Source: an uncultured Treponema sp.
GTDB lineage: Bacteria > Spirochaetota > Spirochaetia > Treponematales > Treponemataceae
Assembly (NCBI GenBank): GCA_937890485.1
Contig: CALBXN010000118.1
Location: 1-22,470 of the forward strand
Direction of reading: 5' to 3'
DNA length: 22,470 nucleotides
The notes beneath the pieces were generated by a model that saw nothing but the letters and a program-made list of their open reading frames with translations, was not told where the DNA came from and did no database searches. Made by a program: the position numbers and the translations under genes. Below are positions 1 through 8,118 of this stretch, piece after piece. Position 1 is the first letter of the stretch, and every line of letters begins with the position of its first letter.

Positions 1-27
1 TATCTTAACTATTTTATTTTCAATATT

Positions 28-450
28 TTATTTACAGTTCAACACTTTTCCGATAATATAAAATTTGTCAGAATCTTTTATTTCTATTTCTTCAAAAACT
101 TTATTATCCCTTTGAAAAAAATCTTTATCTTTTTCATCTATATCCACAAAGTCTTTTACGATTTCTGAATTTGCTTTAACACCAGTTGCAAGTAGAACTG
201 TACCTTCTATTTCTCCATAATTTGTTATAACTGATGTATCTGTAATTTCTTTAATAATGACATTTTCATGTATCATTGTATTTTTTAATAATTTAGATAC
301 AATATACTCTTCAGCTTCAGTGTCATTTAGTATTTTAAGGAACTGTGTTCTACATAATACATCAACTTGACTTCCCATTGAAGAATAAATCCCAGCATAT
401 TCTGCAGCAGTAGAACCTCCACCAATAATAACTAAATCATAAGTTTTCAT
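28..450 (-). pseudogene. NAD-binding domain remnant of a pyridine nucleotide-disulfide oxidoreductase
   Basis: About 140 residues resembling only the NAD-binding domain of FAD-dependent disulfide reductases (dihydrolipoyl dehydrogenase family): a GGGSTAAEYAGIYSSMGSQV dinucleotide-binding stretch, then a central segment and an ATG-type motif (LLATGVKANS) and a final FYIIG that in full proteins leads into the second FAD-binding segment. Family members are about 450 residues; the FAD domain with its redox-active CxxxxC and the C-terminal dimerisation domain are absent. The first residues (MKTYDLVIIGGG) look like the family's normal N-terminus, so the protein reads as if the first GGG motif had been joined to the second by an internal deletion. 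The ATG at 450 has a good ribosome binding site (AAAGGTGAG) and lies just after the stop of the preceding minus-strand fragment; the GTG at 459 is less likely. Function presumably lost. Confidence 0.6.
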
Positions 451-461
451 ATTACTCACCT

Positions 462-785
462 TTAGTTTTTCTTTTTAGAATGCTCTTCATAAAAGTCTGT
501 ATATACATCTGCAATTTTAATTTCGTATTTGCCCTTTTTCATGTTTTTATCTTGTTTTACCTTTAAAATCACATCATATGTATCTTTTAATTTCAATATA
601 TTTTCTCTTTTATGTCCGACTACATTATTAACGTCTAGAGGGTGTACTGTAACTTCTACTTGTTTTACTTTTACACTTAATTTTTTTATTTTTTCTAAAA
701 TAATGTCATACCATACATTAGATTCTACAAGTTGTCTAAATGCTGGATGATATGGTCCTGCTACTACTTGACTTAATTCATTTTC
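462..785 (-). pseudogene. C-terminal domain of an Elp3-like radical SAM protein (fragment)
   Basis: The last 100 or so residues of this reading frame (from about 767 down to 462) match the C-terminal extension of Elp3-like bacterial radical SAM proteins (Radical_SAM_C type): a VVAGPYHPAFRQLVES motif, then a helix and a VVGHKRENILKLK motif near the end. The radical SAM core with its CxxxCxxC cluster is missing. Upstream in the same frame the sequence changes without a stop into an unrelated glycine-rich beta-helix piece, so the frame is a chimera rather than a real fusion protein. The stop is directly followed by the ribosome binding site of the reductase remnant, so the 3' end looks like an ordinary operon junction. 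Confidence 0.55.
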
Positions 786-1205
786 AGGACTTGATATTTC
801 ATCTGTATTTTGTAATCCTGGATGATATACCATTGTTATTGTTATTTCTTCTTCTGTAGTATCATCCTGACGAGTATCATTCAATTGGCCACCAACAAGT
901 ACTATTCCAGGATTAGTTTCTTCTCCTATTTGACCTCCTGCTAGTTCAAATGTCCCTCCTGTCATATAAACATTATTTCCTGTTCCATCATTATTTGAAG
1001 TATTACTTTTTAATACTCCACAGTACATTAATACTGTTCCATCAGTTACAAATCCTCCTCCACCGAAAACAGCTTCATTTCCTGTTACTAATGGGTGAGT
1101 ATTAGGTGCTGTATGTTTACTATTTGTATCTGTACATCCTTCAATTCCAATTATAATGCTTCCTCCTTCAGCATAAACAGCTCCACCTTCATTAGAAGCT
1201 TTATT
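786..1205 (-). pseudogene. Beta-helix surface-protein fragment
   Basis: Glycine-rich sequence with short beta-helix style repeats (GGAVYAEGGS; GGGGFVTDGTVLMYCGVL; NNVYMTGGTFELAGGQIG), as found in polymorphic outer-membrane or adhesin-like right-handed beta-helix proteins of treponemes and related bacteria. There is no start codon, signal peptide or C-terminal anchor. Upstream of about 1205 the frame only reads antisense through the EcfT fragment and then hits TGA at 1272-1274, so a GTG at 1268 is not a credible start. Downstream it runs in frame into the radical SAM fragment. Boundaries are approximate (about 20 bases either side). Confidence 0.5.
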
Positions 1206-1542
1206 ATATGTAACTAGATTATTTATTATTTCCTTTTTAGCATTAATTATTTTTGATACAACATCCACGTATCAAATAGAAAAAGAACTAGATAAAATTC
1301 CTTTATTTAAAAAGTTTAAAATTTCACAAACAATAAGTTTAACAATTTTATTCATTCCATTGATATTTCGTTTATGGAATAAAATTAATTTAGCTTCAAA
1401 AGCAAGAATATGTAACAAAAAAAATTACACAAAAAATATTGTTTTTAATTTATTTCAAAGTTTTTCTACTTTATTTTCTTGTTTACTTGAATCTGCTGAA
1501 AACACAAGAAAAGCAATTTTAAATAGAAATAAAATCAATTAA
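1201..1542 (+). pseudogene. C-terminal fragment of ECF transporter transmembrane subunit EcfT/CbiQ
   Basis: The open frame from about 1201 encodes RLFIISFLALIIFDTTS, then KIPLFKKFKISQTISLTILF, IPLIFRLWNKINLASKARIC and a C-terminal coupling helix (LLESAENTRKAILNR). This order (membrane segment, coupling helix with an A-R motif after FIPLIFRLW, a second A-x-x-x-R region) is that of EcfT, the membrane scaffold subunit of energy-coupling factor vitamin transporters. EcfT is normally about 260 residues; only the last 113 remain, with a stop at 1174 upstream in frame, so the N-terminal membrane helices are lost. Its 3' end overlaps the 3' end of ygiQ by 8 bases in tail-to-tail orientation. No EcfA or S-component gene is nearby. 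Confidence 0.55.
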
Positions 1543-3388
1543 ATAATTTCTTTATATAATTTTTCTTACCAATCTTTTCCAATGCTTCTACAACTAATTT
1601 TTTATTTTCTGGTTTATTAAATTGCAATAAAGCTCTTTGTAATTTTCTTTCATGTGCACCTTTTGCAACATATATTTTCCCCATTGTTCTCGGATTTAAT
1701 TCTGTATAATACATACAAGTTGATAAACTACCAGGAGTTGGATAAAAATCTTGAACTTGATCTGGTACAAATTTTGTTTGTTTTAAATACAATGCAACAT
1801 CAAGAGCATCTTCTAAAGTTGCCCCAGGATGACCTGCAATATAATAAGGAACTAAAAATTGCTTTTTATTTATTTCACAATTTATTTTTTTATACTCATC
1901 ATAAAATTCTTCATAAACTTTATGAGAACTTTTTCGCATAAGATTTAATACTTTATCACTAGTGTGTTCTGGAGCAACTTTTAATTGTCCTGAAATATGA
2001 TATTTACATAAATCCTTAAAAAAAGTTTTATCTTTATCCATCATTAAATAATCAAATCTAATTCCACTTCTAATAAATATTTTTTTTATTCCAGGAACAC
2101 TACGCAATTTTTTCAACAGGCTAACATAATCCGTATGATCAACATTTAAATTTTTGCAAGGGTTAGTTCCTAAACAATCTTTATTTTTACAGGCTCCATA
2201 TTTTTTTTGTTTTTCACAAGCATCCTGTCTAAAGTTTGCAGTTGGACCACCTACATCATGGATGTATCCTTTGAAATTTTCCATTTGTGTTAAAATTTTT
2301 GCTTCCTTAATTAATGATTCATGACTTCTAGATTGAATCCTTCTACCTTGATGAAAAGTTATTGCACAAAAAGAACAAGCACCAAAACAACCACGATTAC
2401 TAACAAGTGAAAAAATTACTTCACTTAAAGCAGGAACACCTACTTTTCCGTTACTTGCTTTTTTATCATACATTGGATGCCATTTTCTTGTAAAAGGTAA
2501 TTCCATAACTTCATCAAAATCTTTTGTAGATAACGGAAATGATGGAGGTTCCTGAACAACAAAACGTGATTCACTTTGTTCAATTAAAACTTTTGCAGAA
2601 ATAGCATCAGTATTTTCTTCTTGCAATAAATATGATTTAGCAAAATTTATTTTTGACTCACTAGTATTTTTACTTACAAACTCAAAACTAGGAAGATAAA
2701 TAACTTGACTTTCATTATTATTTGCGTCAAAACAATTTTTAGGAAGTTCACTTTCTTTACCGGTTCTCCAACAAGTTCCTCTAACACCTCTAATTTCGTT
2801 TGCAGGAATTCCATCTTTTAATTTTTTTGCAACTTCTAAAATTGAATACTCGCCCATTCCGTATAAAAGCAAATCTGCTTTTGAGTCAAGCAAAATAGAA
2901 TGCTTTACCGTGTTAGACCAATAATCATAGTGAGCCATTCTGCGTAAACTTGCTTCAATTCCACCAATAATTACATTCACACCTTTATATGCTTCACGAA
3001 TTTTTGAAACATAAGTTATGATTGCTCTGTCTGGACGATGACCTTTTTCTCCACCATGAGAATAGGCATCTTCTGAACGTGGTTTATTATTTGCAGTATA
3101 ATTTGCAACCATTGAATCCATACTTCCAGCACTAACTAAAAATGCTAATCTTGGTTTACCTAAAACTTTAAATGACTCAACATCTTTCCAGTTTGGTTGT
3201 GGAATTACACCAACAGTGTATCCATTTTTTTCTAATAGTCTACCTAAAAGTGCAACAGCAAATGAAGGATGATCAACATAAGCATCTCCTGAAACAAAAA
3301 CAAAATCTAATTCTTCAATTCCTCTTTCACTAAGTTCTTCTTTTGTTACTGGCATAAAATCATTTATAATTTTATTTTGTTTCATCAT
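1535..3388 (-). CDS. ygiQ: YgiQ family radical SAM protein
   Basis: 617-residue UPF0313/YgiQ-type radical SAM protein, close to full length for the family. The [4Fe-4S]-SAM cysteines are C334, C338 and C341 (RGCFGACSFC). The N-terminal part (about 25-190; SGDAYVDHPSFAVALLGRLL, VIIGGIEAS, DLLLYGMGE) has the layout of the cobalamin-binding-like Rossmann domain of many radical SAM enzymes, and a second Cys-rich patch lies near 395-415. The reaction of this family is not known to me. The start overlaps btuD by 17 bases and has an AAGGAA ribosome binding site; ATG at 3388 or 3385 are both possible. It is the last gene of the btuFCD operon, so it is probably co-transcribed with cobalamin-type uptake genes. 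Confidence 0.93.
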   Translation of the reverse strand: MMKQNKIINDFMPVTKEELSERGIEELDFVFVSGDAYVDHPSFAVALLGRLLEKNGYTVGVIPQPNWKDVESFKVLGKPRLAFLVSAGSMDSMVANYTANNKPRSEDAYSHGGEKGHRPDRAIITYVSKIREAYKGVNVIIGGIEASLRRMAHYDYWSNTVKHSILLDSKADLLLYGMGEYSILEVAKKLKDGIPANEIRGVRGTCWRTGKESELPKNCFDANNNESQVIYLPSFEFVSKNTSESKINFAKSYLLQEENTDAISAKVLIEQSESRFVVQEPPSFPLSTKDFDEVMELPFTRKWHPMYDKKASNGKVGVPALSEVIFSLVSNRGCFGACSFCAITFHQGRRIQSRSHESLIKEAKILTQMENFKGYIHDVGGPTANFRQDACEKQKKYGACKNKDCLGTNPCKNLNVDHTDYVSLLKKLRSVPGIKKIFIRSGIRFDYLMMDKDKTFFKDLCKYHISGQLKVAPEHTSDKVLNLMRKSSHKVYEEFYDEYKKINCEINKKQFLVPYYIAGHPGATLEDALDVALYLKQTKFVPDQVQDFYPTPGSLSTCMYYTELNPRTMGKIYVAKGAHERKLQRALLQFNKPENKKLVVEALEKIGKKNYIKKLFN

Positions 3389-4181
3389 TTAAATTTCCTT
3401 TTACATAAACTTGAATCTTTTTATATTCTGGATGCAAAAAAGTTTCTAACTTTGTATTAAAGCAAGTTGATAAAGTATCAGATGTTAAAATTTCTTCACT
3501 ATTGCCAATAAGTAATTGATTTTCATTTTCAGAACATTCATTTATTTTTTTTAACAAGAAAATTTTATCAGCAAAGATTGATGCTAAATTTATATCGTGA
3601 ATTGAAATTATTGCACAAGATTTTTTTTCTTTAACAATTTTTCTAATAGACTTAAGCAATGAATATTGATAATTAATATCTAAATTAGAAATTGGTTCAT
3701 CAAAAAGTAATACAGGTGTATTTTGAAAAATTGTTCTTGCAATTCTTACTTTTTGGAATTCACCACCAGATAACTGATTTACATTTTTATTTTTTAATTC
3801 AAATATATTTAATGTTGATAGAATTTCATTAATTTTATTTTCAGAAATATTTTTTGAAAAATAATTTCCTAAACAAATAAAATCATAAACAGAAAAATTC
3901 CAAACACAAGATTCATTTTGTATCATGTAAGAAATATTTTTTGCAATTTCATTTCTATTCATTAAGCTAATTGATTTATCATTTACCCAAACAGAATTTT
4001 TTGAACAAACAAAATTTTTAAAATTCATATTTACTAATGATGACAACAATGTTGATTTTCCAGAACCATTTGCACCAATTAAACAAATAACTTCACCAGC
4101 ATTTACTTCAAAAGAAACATCTTTAATAATCAATTCTTTATAACCAGAAAATAATTTTTCTACTTTTAAAATACAACTCAT
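3372..4181 (-). CDS. btuD: ABC transporter ATP-binding protein, BtuD/FecE type
   Basis: 269-residue ATPase of the iron-siderophore/cobalamin/heme import family. Visible: Walker A GANGSGKST (36-44), signature LSGGE (137-141), Walker B VLLFDEP (157-163) and the H-loop histidine (H195). It would energise the permease encoded just upstream, with which it shares one base (4181); its 3' end overlaps ygiQ. Substrate is inferred from the binding protein of the same operon, which resembles BtuF; heme or a siderophore remain possible. Confidence 0.9.
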   Translation of the reverse strand: MSCILKVEKLFSGYKELIIKDVSFEVNAGEVICLIGANGSGKSTLLSSLVNMNFKNFVCSKNSVWVNDKSISLMNRNEIAKNISYMIQNESCVWNFSVYDFICLGNYFSKNISENKINEILSTLNIFELKNKNVNQLSGGEFQKVRIARTIFQNTPVLLFDEPISNLDINYQYSLLKSIRKIVKEKKSCAIISIHDINLASIFADKIFLLKKINECSENENQLLIGNSEEILTSDTLSTCFNTKLETFLHPEYKKIQVYVKGNLNDETK

Positions 4182-5221
4182 TAAAATTCCTTTTGTTTAG
4201 AAAAAATTAGTGAAATAAAAAATGGAGAACCAAGCAAAGAAGTAATTACACCTACTGGCAATTCAATTGGAGACAAAACAATTCTTGCCACTGTATCAGA
4301 TACTAATAATATAATTCCACCAAGTAAAATTGATAATGGAATTAAATATTTATGTTTTGAAGTAAAAATAATTCTAATTATATGTGGAGATATTAATCCA
4401 ACAAAACCAATCGTACCTCCTGCACAAACAGCACAAGATGCACATAAAGAACCAGTTAGTAAAATAAACAAACGAGTATGTTTTATATCTAATCCTAAAG
4501 TCTGTGCAGAAACTTCTCCAACAGATAAAAGGTCTAAAAATCTTCCGCTAAAAAAAATTAATATAATAGAAATGATAAAAGGAAATATCAAAAAATAAAA
4601 TTCATTCCAGTCTTTCCCAGAAAAACTTCCTAACAACCAAACATAAATTGAATGTAATTGATTTTGTTTTGACAATAAAATTATTGATGTGATAGATGAA
4701 AAAAAAGTTCCTAATGCAGTTCCTGTTAAAATAACAGAGGAAGAACTTGTATAGCCATTAGATTTTTTTGATAATAAAAAAATTATTACACCAGAAATCA
4801 ATGCACCTAAAAATGCAAAAAATGAAATTGGCTGTAAAAATTTAAAAATAAAAAGATTTGGAACTAACAAAGAAAATACCGCTCCTAAAGTAGCTCCAGA
4901 AGTTATTCCCATTATTCCAGGCTCTGACAAAGGATTTCTAAAAAAACCTTGAAATACACATCCTGCACCAGCTAATACAAAACCAGTAAACATAACAAGC
5001 AAAGAACGAGGTAATCGAATTTGAAAAATTATATTTTTTAAAATAGGAATTTTATTATTTATGCCATCACTTTTTTTTATTGAAAAAATATTTATAAGTT
5101 CACTTAATGAAATTTTTTGAGAACCAACACACACAGAAATTACAAAAGAAACAAGTAACAAGATTATAAAACTAATTATTAAAATTACAAACTTTTGTTT
5201 TTCTAATAATTTATTCTTCAT
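4181..5221 (-). CDS. btuC: ABC transporter permease, BtuC/FecCD type
   Basis: 346-residue, very hydrophobic integral membrane protein of the FecCD family. It contains the family-typical RLPRSLLVMFTGFVLAGAG stretch near residue 70-90, the GFFRNPLSEPGIMGITSGA loop that follows, the GGTIGFVGLISPHIIRII coupling segment near 270-285 (contact with the ATPase) and a C-terminal ELPVGVITSLLGSPFFISLI. Length and motif order are complete. It would form the inner-membrane channel for a cobalamin-like substrate. It overlaps btuF by 11 bases and btuD by 1, indicating tight translational coupling. Confidence 0.92.
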   Translation of the reverse strand: MKNKLLEKQKFVILIISFIILLLVSFVISVCVGSQKISLSELINIFSIKKSDGINNKIPILKNIIFQIRLPRSLLVMFTGFVLAGAGCVFQGFFRNPLSEPGIMGITSGATLGAVFSLLVPNLFIFKFLQPISFFAFLGALISGVIIFLLSKKSNGYTSSSSVILTGTALGTFFSSITSIILLSKQNQLHSIYVWLLGSFSGKDWNEFYFLIFPFIISIILIFFSGRFLDLLSVGEVSAQTLGLDIKHTRLFILLTGSLCASCAVCAGGTIGFVGLISPHIIRIIFTSKHKYLIPLSILLGGIILLVSDTVARIVLSPIELPVGVITSLLGSPFFISLIFSKQKEF

Positions 5222-6047
5222 TAATAATTTCCTTTAATAAAATTACTGCTTCTAAAACTCTTGGACCAGGACGTGTAAAAATATCTCCAGAAACTGAAAA
5301 TACTTTTTTATTTTTTATTGCATCAATATTTTGCCAACCATTTCTGGAATAAATTTTATTTAAATCATTTTCAGAATAATCTGGGGCTAAAATAATCTGA
5401 GGATTATTTACAATAATTGATTCTTCACTCACTTGTGGATATGTTGAATCTAAAAAATAAAAAATATTTTTTCCACCAGCGTATTCTATAATATCATTAA
5501 TAAAAGATTTTTTACCACAAGTTAAAAATGGAGAATTAAAAATTTCACAATAAATATTTACATCACTAGAATCTTCTTTTAAATTATTTAATTCTTTTTT
5601 CATTTTAGAAACATAATTTAATCCAACTTCAGAAGCATTTAATAATTTTGAAACAGAAATTATTTCCTTAAAAATATCTTCTATTGAGTTGATATCGGAA
5701 ACATAAACTTGAATTCCAAAATTTTCTAATGAATTTATAAGATGATTATGCATTCCATTGGATAAATAAACAAAATCAGGATTAAATGCTAATATATTTT
5801 CTAGGCTAAAACTTTTTCCATCAAAGCCACCTACAGAATCTATTTTTTTTGCTTCTTCTGGGAATGTACAAAAATCGGTACGACCTACAAGTTTATCACC
5901 TAATCCTAAAGCAAAAATAATTTCTGTTCCAGAAGGTGAAAGAGAAACAATTCTTTCTGCTGCAAATACTGAAGATATACACAAACAAAACAGAACTAAA
6001 GCAATAATTATTTTCTTATTAAATTTTTCTTTTGATAAAATTTTCAT
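5211..6047 (-). CDS. btuF: Periplasmic substrate-binding protein, BtuF-like
   Basis: 278 residues with an N-terminal signal peptide (basic start, hydrophobic IIIALVLFCLCISSVFA, likely cut before AERIV). The mature protein lines up along its length with E. coli BtuF as I remember it: RIVSLSPSGTEIIFALG, an FTDF/TDFCTFP segment, NPDFVYL, FNSPFLTCGKKSFINDIIEYA, YPQVSEESII and the C-terminal RPGPRVLEAVILL. This points to cobalamin; related proteins bind heme or siderophores. First gene of the btuF-btuC-btuD-ygiQ operon. Only about 85 bases separate it from the divergent pseudouridine synthase gene, too little for a typical cobalamin riboswitch, and none was seen. Confidence 0.85.
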   Translation of the reverse strand: MKILSKEKFNKKIIIALVLFCLCISSVFAAERIVSLSPSGTEIIFALGLGDKLVGRTDFCTFPEEAKKIDSVGGFDGKSFSLENILAFNPDFVYLSNGMHNHLINSLENFGIQVYVSDINSIEDIFKEIISVSKLLNASEVGLNYVSKMKKELNNLKEDSSDVNIYCEIFNSPFLTCGKKSFINDIIEYAGGKNIFYFLDSTYPQVSEESIIVNNPQIILAPDYSENDLNKIYSRNGWQNIDAIKNKKVFSVSGDIFTRPGPRVLEAVILLKEIINEE

Positions 6048-6084
6048 ATATCTATAAAATAAAACAAATATAAATACTATTCAA
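6048..6084 (-). promoter_or_regulatory. Promoter of the btuFCD-ygiQ operon, near-leaderless
   Basis: TTGAAT (6079-6084) and TATTTT (6056-6061) are separated by 17 bases and the -10 box ends 8 bases before the btuF ATG. No Shine-Dalgarno sequence is present. Transcription would start at or one to two bases before the start codon. The -10 match is weak, so this is one of the poorer examples of the pattern. Confidence 0.4.
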
Positions 6085-6132
6085 GATGTAAATTTAAAGA
6101 TATACTTAAAAAAATATTTTAAGGATACAACT

Positions 6133-6840
6133 ATCAAAAACTTACAGATTTTATATCAAGATAAATATCTTATTGTAATAAATAAACCTTCTGGACTTCT
6201 TTCAGTTAATTATGAGGGATTTAAGGGTAAAAGTGCTTTATCATTAATTGAAAACATGATGTATAAACGAGGCATTTATTCAAAAACACACAGACCTTTT
6301 CCTGTGCATCGATTAGATAAAGATACTTCTGGTGTAATGATGTTTGCTCTTTCACAAGAAATGCAACAAAAAATTATGAATACTTGGCACAAAATGATTT
6401 TAGAAAGAACTTACATTGCAGTTGCTGAAAATCCTTTAAATCAAAAATATTATTTTACTGAAAAATCTGGAATTATTGATGACAAAATTACATACAACAA
6501 AAAGCATATTGGTTATATTTCAAAAAATAATGAAACCACAGATGGCATTGTTGCAAAAACTCACTACACAATTTTAAATGAAGGAAAACATTATTCTCTT
6601 TTTAAATTGAATCTTGATACAGGAAGAAAAAATCAAATTAGAATTCATTTATCTAATAAAAAATATCCAATTGCAGGAGACAAAAATTATCATGCAAAAA
6701 CAAATCCTTTAGGACGCCTTGCTTTGCATGCTAGAACTTTATCATTTATTCATCCTGTTACAAAAGAAAAACTTACATTTGAAATTCCTGAAGATTCTAC
6801 TTGGGAAAAACTTGTAACAAATAAAAATATAAAATCATAA
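6133..6840 (+). CDS. RluA-family pseudouridine synthase, probable ATC start
   Basis: Short RluA-type pseudouridine synthase (about 235 residues) without an S4 RNA-binding domain; isomerises uridines in rRNA or tRNA. The catalytic motif HRLDKDTSG and the later GRKNQIRIHLS motif are present. The first ATG (6256) cannot be the start, because the conserved LQILYQDKYLIVINKPSGLL segment lies upstream of it in the same open frame (open from 6058, after TAA at 6055-6057). No ATG, GTG or TTG occurs in that stretch. The best start is ATC at 6133, with AAGGA at 6121-6125 seven bases upstream. The 3' end overlaps umuC by 6 bases, tail to tail. The exact target RNA is unknown. Confidence 0.8.
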   Translation: MKNLQILYQDKYLIVINKPSGLLSVNYEGFKGKSALSLIENMMYKRGIYSKTHRPFPVHRLDKDTSGVMMFALSQEMQQKIMNTWHKMILERTYIAVAENPLNQKYYFTEKSGIIDDKITYNKKHIGYISKNNETTDGIVAKTHYTILNEGKHYSLFKLNLDTGRKNQIRIHLSNKKYPIAGDKNYHAKTNPLGRLALHARTLSFIHPVTKEKLTFEIPEDSTWEKLVTNKNIKS

Positions 6841-8118
6841 AACTATTGGAAGCTCATTGAAATTCGTTGTATATTCGGGTGATAAAAAATTTCTATTCAT
6901 TATCCAATCTGCATGATTCCCTTGAGAATTAAAATCAGCAATTTGATTTCTTATTCCAGTGTGCAAAGTTCCTTTCCCGTATTTTTCATTTACTGAATCA
7001 TATACTTTCATTATAGATTTTTTTTTGTTAAGAATTTCTATTGATGTTTCTTCAAATAATTCTCCTTGAATATGTTTATCTTCAGTTAAATCAAGAAGAG
7101 TTATCATAACTTTTTTATACTTATATCCTTGTAAAAAAATTGAATGTAAAAGTTTTATTGCAGTTCCTAAAATTTCTGGCAAAAAACTTGTATGTTTTTC
7201 AAGAGAAGCATGAGCAACATTGTAATAAGATTTTTCATTTTCGTTATATGACTTTCCTGTTAAAATACAAACACTAATAAATTTACAGGCAAGATTATTT
7301 TCACGCATTCGAGATACAGCTAACTGTGTAAATTCACTTAAAGCAGTTTCAAGTTCAACAAGAGTTTCTATTTTTTTAGAAAAACTTCTTGATGTAGTAA
7401 TATTTTTTCTTGTAATAGAAGTTTCAAATTTTAAAGATGGAATTTCATTTAATTCTCTAACGGTATTAAAGCCTGTAATTGTCAAATATTTTTTTACCAA
7501 ATGCAATGGATAATTTTTTAAATCATAAGCAGAAAAAATTCCTTTTCGTTCTAATAAAGCTGCTTTTGATCTTCCAATTCCCCAAATATCGTAGGCTTTA
7601 AAATTTTTTAATTCTTCTTCTTGATTTATAGAAAACCAAGAACAAACTCCGTTTCGTTTTTTTGCAAGTGAATTACAAAACTTTGCTAATGTTTTTGTAG
7701 GTGCAATTCCAACCGACACAGGAATATGAACTGATTGCCAAATACAATTTTTTATTTCAAAAGCTAAATTTACAAAGTCCATATTTTTCCAATCTGGAAA
7801 ATTTAAAAAACTTTCGTCGATTGAATAAAATTCAACTTCTGGACAATAGTATTCATAAATCATATTTATTCGTTTACTAATATCTGCATACAAAGTGTAA
7901 TTTGAACTAAAAACAAAAACATTATTTCTTTGATAACGATATTTTTCTTTTGCAAAAACATCTCCACGAGAAAATCCTAAATTTTTACATTCTTGATTTA
8001 AAGCAATTGTCATGCCATCATTATTTGACAAAACTGCAATAGGCTTATTATCTAAATCTGGTCTGAAAAGTCTTTCACACGAAGCATAAAAACTATTTGC
8101 GTCTATATGTAAAATCAT
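6835..8118 (-). CDS. umuC: Y-family DNA polymerase V catalytic subunit UmuC
   Basis: 427-residue error-prone translesion polymerase. Metal-binding acidic residues D6 (HIDANSFYASCE) and D101-E102 (YSIDESF) are present, followed by the SVGIAPTKTLAK palm motif (about 135-146), helix-hairpin-helix IWGIGRS (178-184) and the little-finger region. A probable beta-clamp binding motif QGELF is at 351-355, and the C-terminus has the DUF4113 features YGKGTL, W-x-M-N-R and LSPEYTTNFNELP. Full length for UmuC. The ATG overlaps the umuD stop (ATGA), so the two are translationally coupled. It acts with UmuD' in damage tolerance. Confidence 0.94.
   Translation of the reverse strand: MILHIDANSFYASCERLFRPDLDNKPIAVLSNNDGMTIALNQECKNLGFSRGDVFAKEKYRYQRNNVFVFSSNYTLYADISKRINMIYEYYCPEVEFYSIDESFLNFPDWKNMDFVNLAFEIKNCIWQSVHIPVSVGIAPTKTLAKFCNSLAKKRNGVCSWFSINQEEELKNFKAYDIWGIGRSKAALLERKGIFSAYDLKNYPLHLVKKYLTITGFNTVRELNEIPSLKFETSITRKNITTSRSFSKKIETLVELETALSEFTQLAVSRMRENNLACKFISVCILTGKSYNENEKSYYNVAHASLEKHTSFLPEILGTAIKLLHSIFLQGYKYKKVMITLLDLTEDKHIQGELFEETSIEILNKKKSIMKVYDSVNEKYGKGTLHTGIRNQIADFNSQGNHADWIMNRNFLSPEYTTNFNELPIVL

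Noticed and set aside
1206..1268. GTG at 1268 as start of a 268-residue fusion of beta-helix and radical SAM domains
   Set aside because: The first 20 codons are antisense to the EcfT fragment and a TGA lies just upstream; the frame is a chance join of fragments.
6048..6132. Cobalamin riboswitch upstream of btuF
   Set aside because: The space to the divergent gene is under 90 bases and no B12-box-like conserved segment was seen.
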